Counted from the first letter of the stretch, positions 13,401 to 25,919 are shown. The stretch is DNA of 64,000 nucleotides from Antedon bifida (GCA_963402885.1 OY727100.1:8828395-8892394); one strand, 5' to 3'. Notes: generated by a model not told the origin, from the sequence alone. Translations and numbers: made by a program.

Positions 13401-16400
13401 CTTATTTTTTAACTAAGCCTGAACGGAATTGGGAAGCAGATCTCAATCAAATGGAGGAGCTGATAGATGATCGGACAAAGTGTATTGTTGTCATTAATCC
13501 CTCTAATCCATGCGGGTCAGTTTATGATAAAAAACATCTAATGCAGATCACAAAAGGTACTGTGTATAAATTATTCTCTATTTGATGTTTGGCTGGTCCT
13601 GCTCCATCAACATGATAACTATAAACTCTTTTGTAAATAAGCAAACAAATGTGTCTTGTCAATAAAGTGCCACAACAGACAGGTCTTCCACTAAAAAGTG
13701 TATTGACAAGTTAGCTAACCTGTAAAGGCCAATTTATTCAGACAAGCGTTAATGGTAATACAAATATGAAATCTATGTTATTCCTTATGACCATATAGAC
13801 ACAACGTGGACCGGACAGATTGATTCAGCTCAGGATAGACACAGATCCTACATGGGACAAGCTACACGGTTTTCAAATTACCATTATCGTTTGTCTGTGG
13901 TAATCGGCCTTAAGCCTTAATGAACAGTATTTTTGTGTATTCACATACACCTTGTTTTATATTTTTTAGTGGCGGCAAGACATCAACTGCCAATTATTGC
14001 AGATGAAATCTATGCTGGTATGGTGTTCAATGGAGAAGAACCTCCATACATTGCAGACATCACAACAGAGGTACCTGTATTGAGCTGTGGTGGTACAGCC
14101 AAAAGGTACAGTAATAAAATGGTGGTGATGATGGTAGTAGTAGTGTGTGGAGATGGGGATGTAATTTGTGCTAGTATTGTGTGTAATTTACTTTTTTTTA
14201 TTTCAATTATACATCCATTTGCCAATTACAGAAAACAGTAACATTTTAAAATTCATATAATTGCTATTAAATAACGATAGATACATTTTAGTACATTAAA
14301 ACTATAAAAGTTACAAATACTTTTTTTTAAAGACTGTACCTGTGTTGTGTATTTTTTGCAGGTTTCTTGCTCCAGGATGGAGAATTGGTTGGATTCTTGT
14401 ACATGATCGACACAATGCATTCCAAGCAGAGGTTTGTACAATTTAGTGAAATTGAATTTATTTTAATAATAAACTAATATGATGACAGTCAAATGTCTGC
14501 AATTGAATGACCAACTTGTTGTCCAGTATGGTTGCATTTTTATCAGCTGTTTTTTTTTTACATTTCATATGCATCCAACCTCAAGAAACTTGCCAATTAC
14601 AGGATGGATATAATATTTTATAATTTATTGTGCTTATAAACTAAGTCTCATTTGAAGCTTAGGGTGTAAAGTTGAAAGAGTCGTGAGTTACAACCTTGAC
14701 ACTAGGTCAAGATTGAACCCTGGAATTTGGGATTGGAAGGAGAATGTTGAGCACCAAGCTACAGCTCCTCTTCATATTCTCATCTAGTAAAGTTGTGCAT
14801 TTCATAATGTACTGTTACAGCCATGTTAAAATCTGTTTTACAACAATTATGTTGTATACAGTGCATGGATTTTAGGGTGCACCCAGTGGGGTTAAAAAAA
14901 TGACATTGTGTTGTTTTTAAACTGCACATAAGCAAGTAAAGGCCACTGCCTGATGGACCAGCCGCAGTGCTATAACATAAGTGAATGATTTTGTGGAATG
15001 TCTAAAAATACTAATACATTTTAAGAACATTAATGATTTGTACATAGTAACATTTATCCGTTGACATAATTTAGCATTGAATTAACATGTTTTGTCATTA
15101 GGTATACAGAGGTCTTTTCCAGCTTACAACAAAAATTCTTGGCCCATGTTCCATCATGGAGGCAGCTTTACCTGCAATTCTCAAGAACACACCAAAAAGT
15201 TTCTTTGAAAATACAAAAAAGACGTTGAAGGTGAAATTTGAATTTTTTATTTATTTTGCGCTTCATAAGATAACCCAATTGCAGTGAATAAGATGTTACC
15301 AAAGATTTTATAAGATTGGCTAGAGGGCGAACTCCTGACTGGAAAGTGATTCCAACAGGACAAGAACCATAAATGTGGCCGCCATAAACATTATTTAATA
15401 TATAAATATAATAATCTAACATAATAAATTAAGACCACATCAATCAATACACATAATATTCTTGTTAGAGCACAGTGAAGTTTTTATAAAAGAAAATATA
15501 TTCTTGGTAAATGTTTGAACACAAGGATCTATAGGGTACGTTCTCGCGTTACTGCGCTCAACACACTGCGTTGCATATTGTACATGAGAATGTTTAATGC
15601 TCAACGTTTGTGTAGTGCGTGACTGTATAGGAAGCGTGGCTGACATATTGAATGGTCGATTGCAGCCGCCATCTTGTTGGTTCCCACTCCATGAAGAATC
15701 ACTTTTTGAACTGTAATAACCTTGGAGTCCAACCTCTAGCCAATCTATATAAACTCTTAAGATGTTACACATATACAGCTAATTTAATTTCATGTCAAAT
15801 GCTGCCACAAAATGATGCTCATTCGTTTGTCCACAGCAACGGGGACTGAGATGGACCAGCACACCGGTAACCCGGGAGCAAGGGGTTCTTTAAAGTGAAT
15901 ACAAGCCAGATAACATTTTATGGTTAAACTACTTTATATATATAAACTTTTGTTATATGTTTTGTTTTTTTTTCCGTTGCAGGAAAATGCAGATATCTTA
16001 TATTCAGGCTTTGAAAATATTCCAGGCATTACACCAATAATGCCCAGAGGTGCAATGTATATGATGGTGAGTCTAATATTAATGTTTTGCATTAGAGGAC
16101 ATTGGATGACTAATAAAGGTTAAAAGTTGGATAAACATATAGTTGTTGGTGCTTGCCAACAGCTCCAGCCTGGAAAAGTGAGTGTTTTGTACACCTGGGT
16201 GGAGAGATGCAGATGTAAGTAATGTACGTGTCATACCTAAAAGATACAAGCAATGCGACGAGCGTTGGATTCGAAACCACGATCTCAAAGAGTAGTTCAA
16301 CATGCAACTGCGTCACACGCCCTCACGTAATACAGGTGACACTGTATTACAGAATTTGACTATAATACTGGACATACAATGTCATATATGTAGAGATGTA

Positions 16401-19400
16401 GTTCATAGGATCCGGTGAATGCTGAGTTTCTCCATGTCAAAATATTTTGTGTAGCGAGTAACTTAGTATTAAATATATATATTTTTTTTTTTTGGAAACT
16501 GATAGTGTGCTGTTGATGTTGAACACATGCCAAATATCAAAGATGATATGGATTTTGTACAGAAATTGATGGAGGAAGAATCTGTGTTTTGTTTACCAGG
16601 AAAGGTACAGTACCAAATCTAGTAAAACCTTCTTCATTTTGATTTGTGTGTTCTTCACATGTGACATGAATTTACATAAATAAAGCCATGGTTCAATCTG
16701 CTCATCCAGAGCAAAAGTATAAACAATATTAAAGCTATAAATACAATCCCCCACTTTAAGAACATTTTAAGAAAAATAAATGTCCAAAAAGCCATTGAAT
16801 ACACTATTTACAAACTTTTGATGGTTACTGGTACTGGTACTGGTTCAAATAACCGTCTCACAGAGACATCTGGTAGCCATTGACTTAAAGTTGGCATTTG
16901 GATGTGTTACTTTTAAATGTAGGCCTACAGTATGAGAGTGACTACTACCAAATTACACAGTCTCAAAACAACTTATAAACAGTTCATATATACAGTTAAA
17001 ACATTGCTGGGAATTATAAATTTCTGTTGAAGCAGGCTCTAATGAAGTTGCATCTAGTAAGTTGACTTTGTTGTACAACTCTATCAAGTATTGATGGTAT
17101 CTTCCGACCTCTTCGTTTACTTTGGGTTGTGTGAAAAGTAAGAATTTTTGTAGGATCTTCATTTTCTTTTCTAATTACATGTCCGATCCAGTTGAATTGT
17201 TGCTTGTAGACATATTCTTCTAGCGGTTGACAGCCAGTAATTTTGTAGAGATCGTCATTATCAATAACGTAACGCCAGTCTATATAGTTTTCATCTGTTT
17301 CTTCATCTGAGGATATGTCTACATGGTTTGGTGGGCAGACTCTTTGAAAGCCATTCACTAGCATTCTTCTTAGGAAGGTTTTGTATGTTGTGCTAAGTTT
17401 GGACATTTCACTTCCTGTTGCCCTCCAAGCATGGCAACCATAAGTGAGTCTACTCCTAACTAGACCATTAAGAAACATCATTCTTGTTTGTAAGTGGATC
17501 GTTCTGTTGGTAAGCAATGCTCTATTCTCTGCAAATGCTCCTTTGGCTGAATTGATTCTGTATTTTACTTCTTGATCTCCAATATGAACATCATTGTAGG
17601 TAGCCCATACACCAAGGTATCTAAAGTGTGTTACGTGGTTAATGTGTACGCCGCCAATTTGTATGATGCATCTTGGGTATTCTTCAACTTCCTCTTTCCA
17701 GTTCCATATAATGGTTTCTGTTTTGGGGGCACTAATTCTTAGACCAAATTCCAGACAAACTTTATTCAAGATGTTCACAATGGTTTGCAGTTCTTCTTGT
17801 GACCAGGAGCTTACAGCAAAGTCATCAGCATAGCCACTTTCAAAGTCGTCATAGATGCCCCTTGATGGTGCTTTACGTCTTTGAGCACGATTTGTAGCTT
17901 CAATAGGAATTAGGTATTGTATCATTAGGCCATCCAAACTAGCATCTTTACAGCGTTGTTTGAACACTCTAATAACGTAATCAAAATATTGGTTAAACAT
18001 GCTGGTACTCTCAATACCACCCTGTCGCACCCCAGAAGATGTTTCGAACTTATCATCACTCGGATCGTCGTCAGCAAGGTATGCTTTCGTTGAGCTGTAC
18101 AGTGATTGTATAATGTCAATCATAGTAGTAGACTGGTTTAAGTGAAACCTATTACGAACGCTTAGGAAAAGAAGATTACGATTCACATGGTCGAATGCTG
18201 CTGTTAAATCAATGAAGCATGTATAGAGTTTGCGATTTGAGCGATACGCAATTTCCTGGATCTGCTTGATTACATATATAGCATCATTGCACCCTCTGTT
18301 GGACCTGAATCCAAACTGTGTGCGTAGAAGTTGACTTTCATAAAAGATGGAAAAACGTGAAAGAATGATAACCATAAGTATCGGCAAAAATGTTACTCCA
18401 CTGATAACTGAATTAAAATAAATATACCCAATCAATCTATTAATAATAATAAAATTTACTAAGCACACATATCCACAAAGTGCTCAAGATGCGAAAACTA
18501 AAGGAAACTACTGGAGCATCCTAGTTAGTAGGCTAGGCCAACCTAGATGGGATCTAGAACCAGAAGCCTTGTTAGTTGAAACAGAGGCCCTAAAATGAAA
18601 TTTATAATAGCCTGTGTGTGGTTCCAACTTGTGTATTGGGTCATAAGATCTAACAGACATTGGATAGGTTTCACAACGCTACAAATACGATAACGAAAAC
18701 AGATGGCAACGAATATTGAGGGCGTATGACTGCGGTAAATTTAAAACGAAGCGCAGGTGTGTGTTGCTTGGCTGCCTAGGCCTAGCGTAACATCAAAGCG
18801 AGTTAAGGACTTTGAAAACTGCTAATTATCAAAATTAACCTCAGAAATTAAAATTACATTTCGTAAATTACTTTAAAAACCCATTCCCTACAATTTGTGA
18901 CGTTCTGTTAAAATAATGCATATATATTACTTTAAAATATTAAACTAGGTCATTCCTTAAATGTACGTTTTATGGTAAATTATGATAAAAAGAGAGAAAC
19001 AATGCACTACCTAAGTAGTCCGCGGTGAATGTCTTCTCATTGGCCGTCTTTAGGCCCAGCCTCTAGGCTTATTTTTTTAGGCCTAGCAGGTAAACATCGG
19101 TAACGTACGAACATCGTATGCTAGATATAGGCCTAGCATGATGTTGTATAGTTGCTGCATTAATTATCTTTCTGTTTTTGTCAGACTCTGTTGATACAAA
19201 TTGGGGAAACCCATTATTTTCGCTGAAAAGTTAGGAGTCTCCCATTTGTTTTGGCCTCACGATCAAACGAAAAGTGGGTGAATTACAGAAGAATCAAATA
19301 TTTTCTTTATGTTACAGTGTTTTGAGTATCCAAATTACATCCGGGTTGTTCTCTCAATTCCTAAAGAGAAAACAGAAGAAGCAATCGAACGTATTGAAGA

Positions 19401-19443
19401 ATTTTGCAAGCGGCATTACACATTAAACAATGGAACCTCATAG
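4498..19443 (+). CDS. TAT: Tyrosine aminotransferase, 11 coding exons
   Basis: Cytosolic PLP enzyme that converts L-tyrosine and 2-oxoglutarate to 4-hydroxyphenylpyruvate and glutamate, the first step of tyrosine breakdown. Coding exons: 4517-4649, 6965-7069, 10279-10346, 11950-12108, 13418-13556, 13970-14105, 14362-14431, 15102-15230, 15983-16066, 16506-16604, 19318-19443. All have AG/GT borders, the phases agree, and the sum is 1248 nt (415 aa). The exon carrying the ATG begins at an acceptor at 4497, so the 5' UTR is probably spliced. Visible landmarks: [14 protein letters not shown] near residue 42; [20 protein letters not shown] (Asn185); ADEIY (Asp213, Tyr216); the Schiff-base lysine in SCGGTAKR (Lys246); PGWRIGW; and [10 protein letters not shown] with the carboxylate-binding arginine (Arg383). 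It lacks about 35-40 N-terminal residues found in vertebrate TAT. Introns hold a foldback element, SINEs, a LINE fragment and MITEs, but no coding exon is broken. Family assignment is very secure. Confidence 0.95.
5015..5220 (+). repeat. Partial copy of the TTAA element of 54.7 kb
   Basis: The string 'ttagttttgtaggcctagct' with 'ggtaacgtac' and, further on, 'gtttaaagatgaaagaaatt' and 'atagatccatata' follow the same order as in the complete element at 54671-55287. Neither terminal repeat is recognisable here, so this is a decayed internal fragment in TAT intron 1. Confidence 0.5.
7484..7511. repeat. Perfect 11-bp-arm hairpin
   Basis: Arms ggtgatataca and tgtatatcacc are exact reverse complements around a six-base loop, in TAT intron 2. 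No terminator role is implied in a eukaryotic intron. It may be a solo foldback remnant. Confidence 0.55.
9111..9463. mobile_element. 345-bp MITE with TTAA target duplication
   Basis: Terminal inverted repeats agatgtattgtcccc (from 9115) and ggggacaatacatct (to 9459) are exact reverse complements and are flanked on both sides by TTAA. A TTAA duplication is characteristic of piggyBac and Kolobok elements. The interior is AT-rich and non-coding, so it would have been moved in trans. A related right half lies at 52960-53125. It sits inside TAT intron 2. Confidence 0.8.
10492..11693. mobile_element. Foldback (TU-like) element with minisatellite arms
   Basis: A 1186-bp element bounded by the 8-bp direct repeat tttgtatt (10492-10499 and 11686-11693). 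Each arm is about 200 bp and is the reverse complement of the other. The outer part of each arm is a row of ~16-bp units (gtcaactcggcctcaa and variants with aagtcggcccc). The inner part is a unique stretch, aagtatggaacgcaaaaagtg on the left and its complement on the right. The ~800-bp centre has no coding frame. Known sea-urchin TU/foldback elements share the design of long inverted arms with tandem outer repeats; membership of that group is inferred. It lies in TAT intron 3. Confidence 0.85.
11795..11875 (-). repeat. tRNA-like SINE head
   Basis: Read on the minus strand it has an A-box-like ggtagcctagtgtttagg and, at tRNA spacing, a B-box-like ctggttcaatttc. It is too diverged for a functional tRNA and lies directly upstream of the exon 4 acceptor of TAT. 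Most likely the pol III promoter part of an old SINE. Confidence 0.5.
12738..13335 (+). mobile_element. tRNA-headed SINE with RTE-type 3' end
   Basis: A tRNA-like module at about 12894-12968 has the A-box-like tggtgtaatgg and the B-box ggttcaagtcc. It is followed by 'gaccttgatctttgaccctg', two related 'atcattgtggc(c/t)aa(a/g)tttggtgagaat' blocks, a short (acac)-rich tract and the end 'gtaaccttcttggtggaggt'. That last ending is typical of RTE-type LINEs and the SINEs that borrow their tails. The stretch at 12738-12780 with 'gagagtacaaacctccgcc' looks like related RTE sequence in the opposite sense, so two pieces may adjoin. It lies in TAT intron 4. Confidence 0.65.
15255..15390 (-). repeat. 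SINE-body fragment, inverted relative to its partner
   Basis: Its reverse complement aligns with 15660-15800: 'ggaatcacttt', then 'ggagttcgccctctagccaa' against 'ggagtccaacctctagccaa', then a shared 'aca-tctta' block. It lies 25 bp after the donor of TAT exon 8, in the same intron as its opposite-sense partner. Confidence 0.6.
15660..15900 (+). repeat. SINE-body fragment with conserved central-domain motif
   Basis: Homologous to the inverted piece at 15255-15390. Its right part, 'accggtaacccgggagcaag' followed by 'gggttctttaaagtg', is the reverse complement of a motif seen in the SINE at 32905-33252 ('cactttaaagaacc...ggttacccc'). The stretch may therefore be two SINE pieces joined. It lies in TAT intron 8. 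Confidence 0.55.
16120..16325 (-). mobile_element. tRNA-derived SINE
   Basis: Read on the minus strand it starts with an A-box-like tgacgcagttgcatg and a B-box gtggtttcgaatccaacg at tRNA spacing. The body includes 'ctccacccaggtgtacaaaa' and 'cttttccaggctggagctgt'. It lies in TAT intron 9. The tRNA part is diverged, so this is a fossil rather than a gene. Confidence 0.65.
16825..18468 (-). pseudogene. 5'-truncated non-LTR retrotransposon, RT and C-terminus
   Basis: The frame from 18468 to 17014 (484 codons) enters a reverse-transcriptase domain at about residue 40 with [12 protein letters not shown], then [19 protein letters not shown], the catalytic [11 protein letters not shown] and ISAPKTE. 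It ends with a C-terminal [10 protein letters not shown] / RRGRKIP module of the kind found in RTE-like LINE proteins. The first ~40 residues are hydrophobic and look like non-LINE flank read in frame. The endonuclease and the early RT blocks are absent, so the copy is 5'-truncated and non-functional. A second copy of the same 3' end is at 20440-20960, and both carry the 'ggtactggtactggttca' tract. It inserted antisense in TAT intron 10. Confidence 0.85.
18873..19300 (+). mobile_element. TTAA element copy, right end lost, next to TAT exon 11
   Basis: Starts after TTAA with aaacccattccctacaatttg and follows the complete element at 54671-55287 through 'aaatgtacgttttatggtaa', 'aacaatgcactacctaagta', 'ggtaacgtac' and 'ggcctcacgatc'. 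Homology fades at about 19300, roughly 18 bp before the acceptor of the last TAT exon, and the right terminal repeat is missing. Confidence 0.75.
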
Positions 19444-19947
19444 ATTATGAGCTACAGGTGAAGATTTTAAAAGAATATATTTTTAGAACAAAATGGGGTG
19501 GGGTTTGAAGGGAAGTGGAATAATATTAAGAATTCATTTTGTGAATTTCAAGAGACATGAACAAGTGGTAATTTCAATAATATTATGAAATGTTGAATTT
19601 TTATTTGTGGGTGGGGATGGATGGATACACCTTGTTGGTGAATTTCAGGGTAAGATGAACATGAATAGAAGATAGTGTGTGCTGAGGTGGTGGTTTATGG
19701 AATTACATAATACATCATCTTATTGCATACAACATGTGTTTTGCAGACCTAATATTTAGACTTCCCAACTCTTTCGATAATTGTGAGAGTCTTCCGATAT
19801 TTTGGGTAAACAAAATAAGTATTTCGATATTTATAATTTCTACTACTCTAGATGTGGATTGAAAACATACTAAATCATTGGTCGCACATGGTAATAGCGT
19901 GGTTACTTCCTCCATTGTTATAGTCAATCTATGCATTAGTTTAAATT

Positions 19948-19953
19948 AATAAA
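19948..19953 (+). promoter_or_regulatory. Candidate polyadenylation signal for TAT
   Basis: AATAAA about 505 bp after the TAT stop codon. Another AATAAA lies near 21477, beyond a LINE fragment, so this nearer one is preferred. No transcript data are available. Confidence 0.35.
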
Positions 19954-20439
19954 GTGAAATACTGTGTATTTTTTTTTTACTATTATAAATTAATGTCAAT
20001 ACCTTTAGATTTTGTGGTGTTGTCTATAATTTTCAAATTATTATAGCACATCCCTCTAACTATAGTTCTCTCATGATATTTCATTTTGCAAGTTGGGAAG
20101 TCTGTAATATGTTATAATAATTAAAATGTGATCCATTTACAATTGAGGTATTTTAACATAATAACCTATTAATGCATTAATTATGTAATTAAAATGTTAA
20201 ATGCAAACTTTTTAGTTAAGTTTAGACATGGCAGGACCTTAGATATATTTTATTATTCTTGCCAGAGAACCTGGTGTTTAGTGCAAAATTGCCAAATTGT
20301 ATATTTGTGTATATATTAACTCTTTGACTGGGCCTTTGAGACTAGCTGAGTCTCTCCTATAAATTAATTTTACTACATTTCTTTCTTATTAATTGTGGTA
20401 ATATTTAGGATTATTGCCAATGTTTGCCAATACTGGTGG

Positions 20440-20960
20440 TACTGGTGGTACTGGTTCAGGTAACCATCTTCATAGAGACATCTGTAGCCAATGACATCAA
20501 GTTGGCATTTAGATTAATGCTACAGTACCTTTAAGACATTTTTAAACAGACATTGCAATAAATTAGTAGTCAGTAATAGCTAGGTCGGAACTCCTAGACT
20601 TCTAGTGAAGCTGGCCCTGATGTAGTTACATCTAGCAAGTTGACTTGTTTGCACTCTATCAAGTACTGATGGTATTTTCCGACCTCGTTGTTTATTCAGT
20701 GTTGTGTAGAAAGTAAGTATTTTTAATGACTTGTCCAATCCTACAAGTGGTTGACAGCCAGTGATTGTCATTACTAATCACATAGCACCAGTCAGTATAA
20801 TTGGCATCTATATCTTCGTCTGAGGGCATGTCTTCGTGGTCTGGTGTTCAGACTCTTTGAAAGCCATTCACTAGCATTCTCCTTAGAAAGGTATTGTATG
20901 TTGTGCTAAGTTTGGACATTTCATTTCCTGTTGCCCTCCAAGCATTGAGGACAAATATAA
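20440..20960 (-). pseudogene. LINE 3' fragment, sister of the 17-kb copy
   Basis: The minus-strand frame at 20771-20580 reads ITGCQPLVG, ILTFYTTLNKQRGRKIPSVL and QLARCNYIRASF, matching [27 protein letters not shown] and [12 protein letters not shown] of the larger copy. The flanking non-coding bases also match, including a '(tggtac)n' tract and 'catagagacatctg'. Stops and deletions break it. It lies 3' of TAT. Confidence 0.8.
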
Positions 20961-23950
20961 TCACTGCTTCAATTATTGACTTTCAAGAAACATACATAAT
21001 GCTCTACTTAAAAAAAGTATTACAGTACCAACATCTGACCTCATGCTGGACTCATTTTATGGTGTTTATTAAAGGACAAAATACTGAAATACACCAACTA
21101 TATAGTTATGCCAATTCATTCATGAAAGTATTTTAAAAGTTAATTTAAATTATTTTTATATTAATATTTGTCATTATCAAGTGCAAATGACAGATCAAGG
21201 AATCTTTTAAATCCACTGAAATAGTTCTTGATTTAAACAATTTTATTTATAATGATTTTAATATTGGTTTTGCCATTTTAAAAGCAGTGTCTTTATTATT
21301 TTAGTAGTGCATGCTTAAGTGATTATGTTTTAAATAATTATTTATTTTGTTTAAATTAATATTTATTTAATTTTAATGTGGTTATTGCATCAATTTGGTA
21401 TAATATTAATTGATTCCATATTTAACTTGTAAATGTATTGTTAAATTTGTACATGAAAATCGCTCCAAATTTGTGTGAATAAAGTATATTGGAAATTAAT
21501 ATAGCCTACTACAGTGTACTATACTGTAACACATAAATATTTCTGTATGTATATAATATAATATGACCTTTACCAGCTTGCCATTCTAGTCGAAACAAGC
21601 CTCAGTTAAAAGTGCACTTTAAACTATTATTGTTGTAGCGCAATATTGAGACTATATGTGTGCATGTGTTATTGTAATTTAATAAATTAAATGTGTACTT
21701 GGTGGTTTGGAGTGTATTTTGAACGTAAAATGCAGTAATCAAAATTTTAAAAAGAGTACATTATAAGCATAATACTTATTTATTCTTCATTGTTTTAGGT
21801 TTAGGATGTCTTTATTTTGACAATTGAATTGAATTTGATTTTTCTCGTTAACTTTGAATAGACATTGATTGTTAATCCATTAAAACTAGTTTGTCTTGCC
21901 AGAAAACAAGTGTGGTTATTATCATCATTATGTACTTGCTAATGCTTATTATTAATAAACAGAACAATTGTTGAACTCTTAATACTCTTAATCTTAATTC
22001 TAAAGAATATTTAAAAGTACCAGCATTTTAAAGGGTACCTACGTGGTTACATTAACATCCACGTTTAAAGGGTACATCCGATTTTAAAGGAAACCTCCAG
22101 TTTTGTAAATAGCACCTGCAGGTTCTAACTATTGGGTATTCTTACCCCGAAGATAAGTTACTGTAAAATTTTGACAAAAATATTCCATTCTTCGACTATC
22201 ATACCTAGATTTGCAATACAAACATATATAATATTAACAATTTCCAAACTTTTGCAATATTACAAAGCAGGGTATAGATCCAATAGTTCATCACAGTTTT
22301 ACAATTTTGTTTTAAAATGTATTTAAATGAATTAGTTGTTGCTATTTAAAGCGCATATGAAAGTTACGTATTTGAGGGTCAAGGTAATTGTTTAGTCTAG
22401 TGTTTAAGTTTATTAAGGTTCGGTTTCTATTTCATCCAGTAAATATGTTGTACCTGTCGGGGAACTAATAATGTAGTTTTGTAGTTAATTTTACATCTCT
22501 CGATATTTAGTTTTGTTGTTATAATATAGGCCTACTAATGTTATAATGTATCTTCCTGATGTGAGCCTGTTTTAAGCTACATTTACACTTTTTGTTAATA
22601 AGGAAAATCATATACATAATTGATCTACGTCGTCTGAATGTAGGTTTAAGTGGTAACAACATGTGTTTAAAGTGAAAGCAACCCGCTTTGTTTTCCTTTG
22701 AAAGCAGAATGTATGCATGTGATCTGTCCGAAGTGGGTTTCGCTCACAATCAAGATAGTGTGTAGATTTCGAATACTAGCACAGACATATAAATCGTTCA
22801 AAAACCTTAAAGTTCTACCTGGCAAAATAAAATGTTAATATATAAATAATGTGATATAAATGTTATATTATATTTTAGATAAATTTTAATTATATTATCA
22901 CATCAGATGTGATTAGTTTCGTCTTTATATGTATATATAAATGTTGTGTGTGTATCGTATTGTCTCTTATAACATGTGTAGTTTTTGTTTTTGTGTAAAT
23001 TGAGCCATAATAGTTTAAGTCATGTCAATGTCTCATAAATGTGTAATACGAAATATGTGAGATACATAATCATTTAATTTATTTTTCGTTATTAACAACA
23101 TCAATGTGTGTTTTAACATGTTATTCGTCTCTGTGCCACCACAATAATATGACGCGCATGCGTGGAATAATGTTTGGACTAACAGTTTGTTTGCATCGCA
23201 CTCTTAGGTCTATAATTGAATCTTTGTTAATTCATTCATAAAAATAAATGGAGTGAAATGTTGTGTTATTATTATTTATTAAAAATTGTCGCTAGATGAT
23301 GATGATGATAATAATGGTGGTTGTCTTATTTAGCGCCTAATAATTGTAGATTATTGAGTTAACACAATGTACGTGAAACTGACATTAGGCTCCCTTACAT
23401 ACAATTCCCATACAGCGTTCAGAAATAGTAATATGGTAAAGAGTGTACTAGTGACTATTATTCGTATTATTTACATTTTTAATTTTCTTTATTATTTTGT
23501 TGTTATAAACATTTAAATGTACGCCTAGTGTGAGCATTCAATGAATAAACACAACTTATACATACTACGTAAAGTGAGTTGAGGCTACTAACTAAAAGAG
23601 TACGGTAGGCCTATGGCGTGATGTAGTACTATATAAAATGTGTTAAGTGGTACGGCCCGTAATAAACGTAATGTATAGGAGGGGGTTATTGGAGATTGCC
23701 AAACAGATTGATTAGGCTTCTAATATACGGTAGTATTACTAATTAGACGATTTCTGGTAAAAGTGCAATTAGACTCGTTGGAACCCTTTAAAATCATAAT
23801 TTAAGTTATGTTAACTTTTACGCTAGTTTTGTAGTGTTGAATGCATTGCTTTGAATAAAGTCGTGGAAAATCATTTATTTGTGTTTTAATTCGTTTTTAT
23901 TTTTAACATATATTCATAGTATGCAAAGTCACCAAAATAAGTCGGTAGTT
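20960..23950. other. Non-coding AT-rich stretch downstream of TAT
   Basis: No coding exon, RNA gene or clear transposon end seen. Several poly(A)-signal-like AATAAA strings occur (for example near 21477). Two short related units with 'tttaaagggtac' lie near 22030-22080, and a (gat)n run lies near 23297. Confidence 0.5.
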
Positions 23951-24250
23951 TCATATATCATATTATATCATATCATTTATTTCACTAAATTTCAAATACA
24001 GTACAAAATAAGACATAACAAACAAACAAAAGTAAATCAATGAGGCAGGATCACCACAAGTTATCGATAGAAATAACCGTCGAGAGGCTCTCCACATACA
24101 AAATACTTGAATGAATTACACACATAAAAAACATCACCACCCGACGTGGGACAAATTGCCATCCAACTTTTCTAGACCAGAATTTTCCGTAGATTACGAA
24201 TCTGGAAGGAAGCGTTTTGGAGATATAAGGGGTCAAAGTTCAAAATTGAC
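23950..24250. repeat. LINE-associated repeat, inverted to 26850-26990
   Basis: The block 'accacccgacgtgggacaaa...gccatccaacttttctagac...ttccgtagattacgaat...ggggtcaaagttcaaaattg' (24127-24247) is the reverse complement of 26853-26985. The left part, 'catttatttcactaaatttc' with 'aatacagtacaaaataa', resembles bases around 27357-27400 at the 3' side of the LINE there. It therefore looks like a LINE 3' end plus an unclassified repeat. Confidence 0.55.
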
Positions 24251-25919
24251 AACACGTCATAATATAGTATTAAGCACAATTTGGCCTTTTATTACATTTT
24301 TATGATTATAGGTATCTATTCAGTCACTTTATGAAAATAATCCTTTACGATTAATGGATGGTCAAATGTCAGTATTGACCAATCATAGACTTTACCTATA
24401 AAACCAAATAAAAAATAATATGCAACATAACATGTGATGTTTTATCATCCTGTTAATCAATCATAAACGCAATGTAAAAGAGCACATTAATCATTTCATC
24501 AGTTGAAATAAGGTCAAAGGTCAACATTTTAATATGCATATTAGGTAGTTACCAAATGAATGAAAAGTTGTCCAAACTATGAGACCGATGGTTTTACAAG
24601 TGATCAAATTATTTGATCAGTCAATATATATAATTTTGATTAATATTAATATAATACTGTAATTAATGAAATCTAATTTTTTTGTTAAAATGTTACGCTG
24701 ACTTTAAATAAAATAAATAGGTAAAGCAAAACCTGAAAAATTCATATTGCAAAGATTGATCAGCACATCGTTGCAGACCTGCTGATGATTTGAGCTGCTT
24801 CTTTATGTTGGCAATATATATTTTTTTTTTTCTTTGTCTAGGTACTCATAACTGAGAATACCTATATGTACTATCCAGTCTGTGTGACTTAACTGGTAAA
24901 CAAAATACAAACATGTGGTATTTCTAGATTTAGTAGTTTTTTAAACAGATGATTAACTCTGACTTTTGTTGTAGAGCGCACATGTTTCACAACTTCCAGA
25001 CACTATTCTGCAAAAAAGTGTTGCATATCTCTATACGTGACCACCAGGATTTGACATGAAAAGTAACATTTCTAATTGAAACTAAAATATAAGAAGTATG
25101 AAAAGAAACATGTGAAGGACAGTACTGTAAGCGAATAGCTTTAAGTGTACAGCCCATGGTAATAGTATAAACAATAATACTGATTCTCAATATATATATA
25201 AACGATACAAAGTTATTTAAAAAAGAATAATAATTTCCCAATCATAGCATACGAAAGGTACTGCAAAAAAAAACCACATAATAATTTACCAAAACAATGA
25301 AACAAATAGATGATAAATAAAAGAGTTAATTATTCTCGCTGATTAGAGTTGTAAATGCTGACAAAAATATATATTATGTTCAAATTAGCTAATACTAACT
25401 GTTTTAAAACTAAAAGTTGTTTACATTATCAGGTAGATTCCATATAATTATTTGCACCTCTATAGCTACTGCTTTGTTGACCGATTAATGTTCTTTTAAA
25501 TGATATACATATATCATTTTTAATTCTTGTTTTATAATTAAGTTATTAATATTGAAAAATGTTTCAAAAGTATTAGGCAACTGATTGTTTTGGATTGGTA
25601 CATTACAATAGCAACATTCTTTTTGTGTAGAGATCTGAAATCTGCAAATTTTTGGTGTAAGCAAATAGAGGTAGAGATGGATGCCGAGAGTGAACTTTAC
25701 AAATAATTTTAAGGCCCTTTTTACAAAATAAGAGGTCTGTTCAGTCGTGTTAAATTTGTTGATTATCATTGACATTGTTCTTACCTCTGAAAACTACATA
25801 ATTTGATTTAGTAGTATTCACTGTAAGTTTATTCTAGTATCGAGAATGCTGTCAACGGGTTTAACTGTTATTTCACTTCTGTTTTAATAATTTTAATTTT
25901 ACAATGACCCCCTACCATG

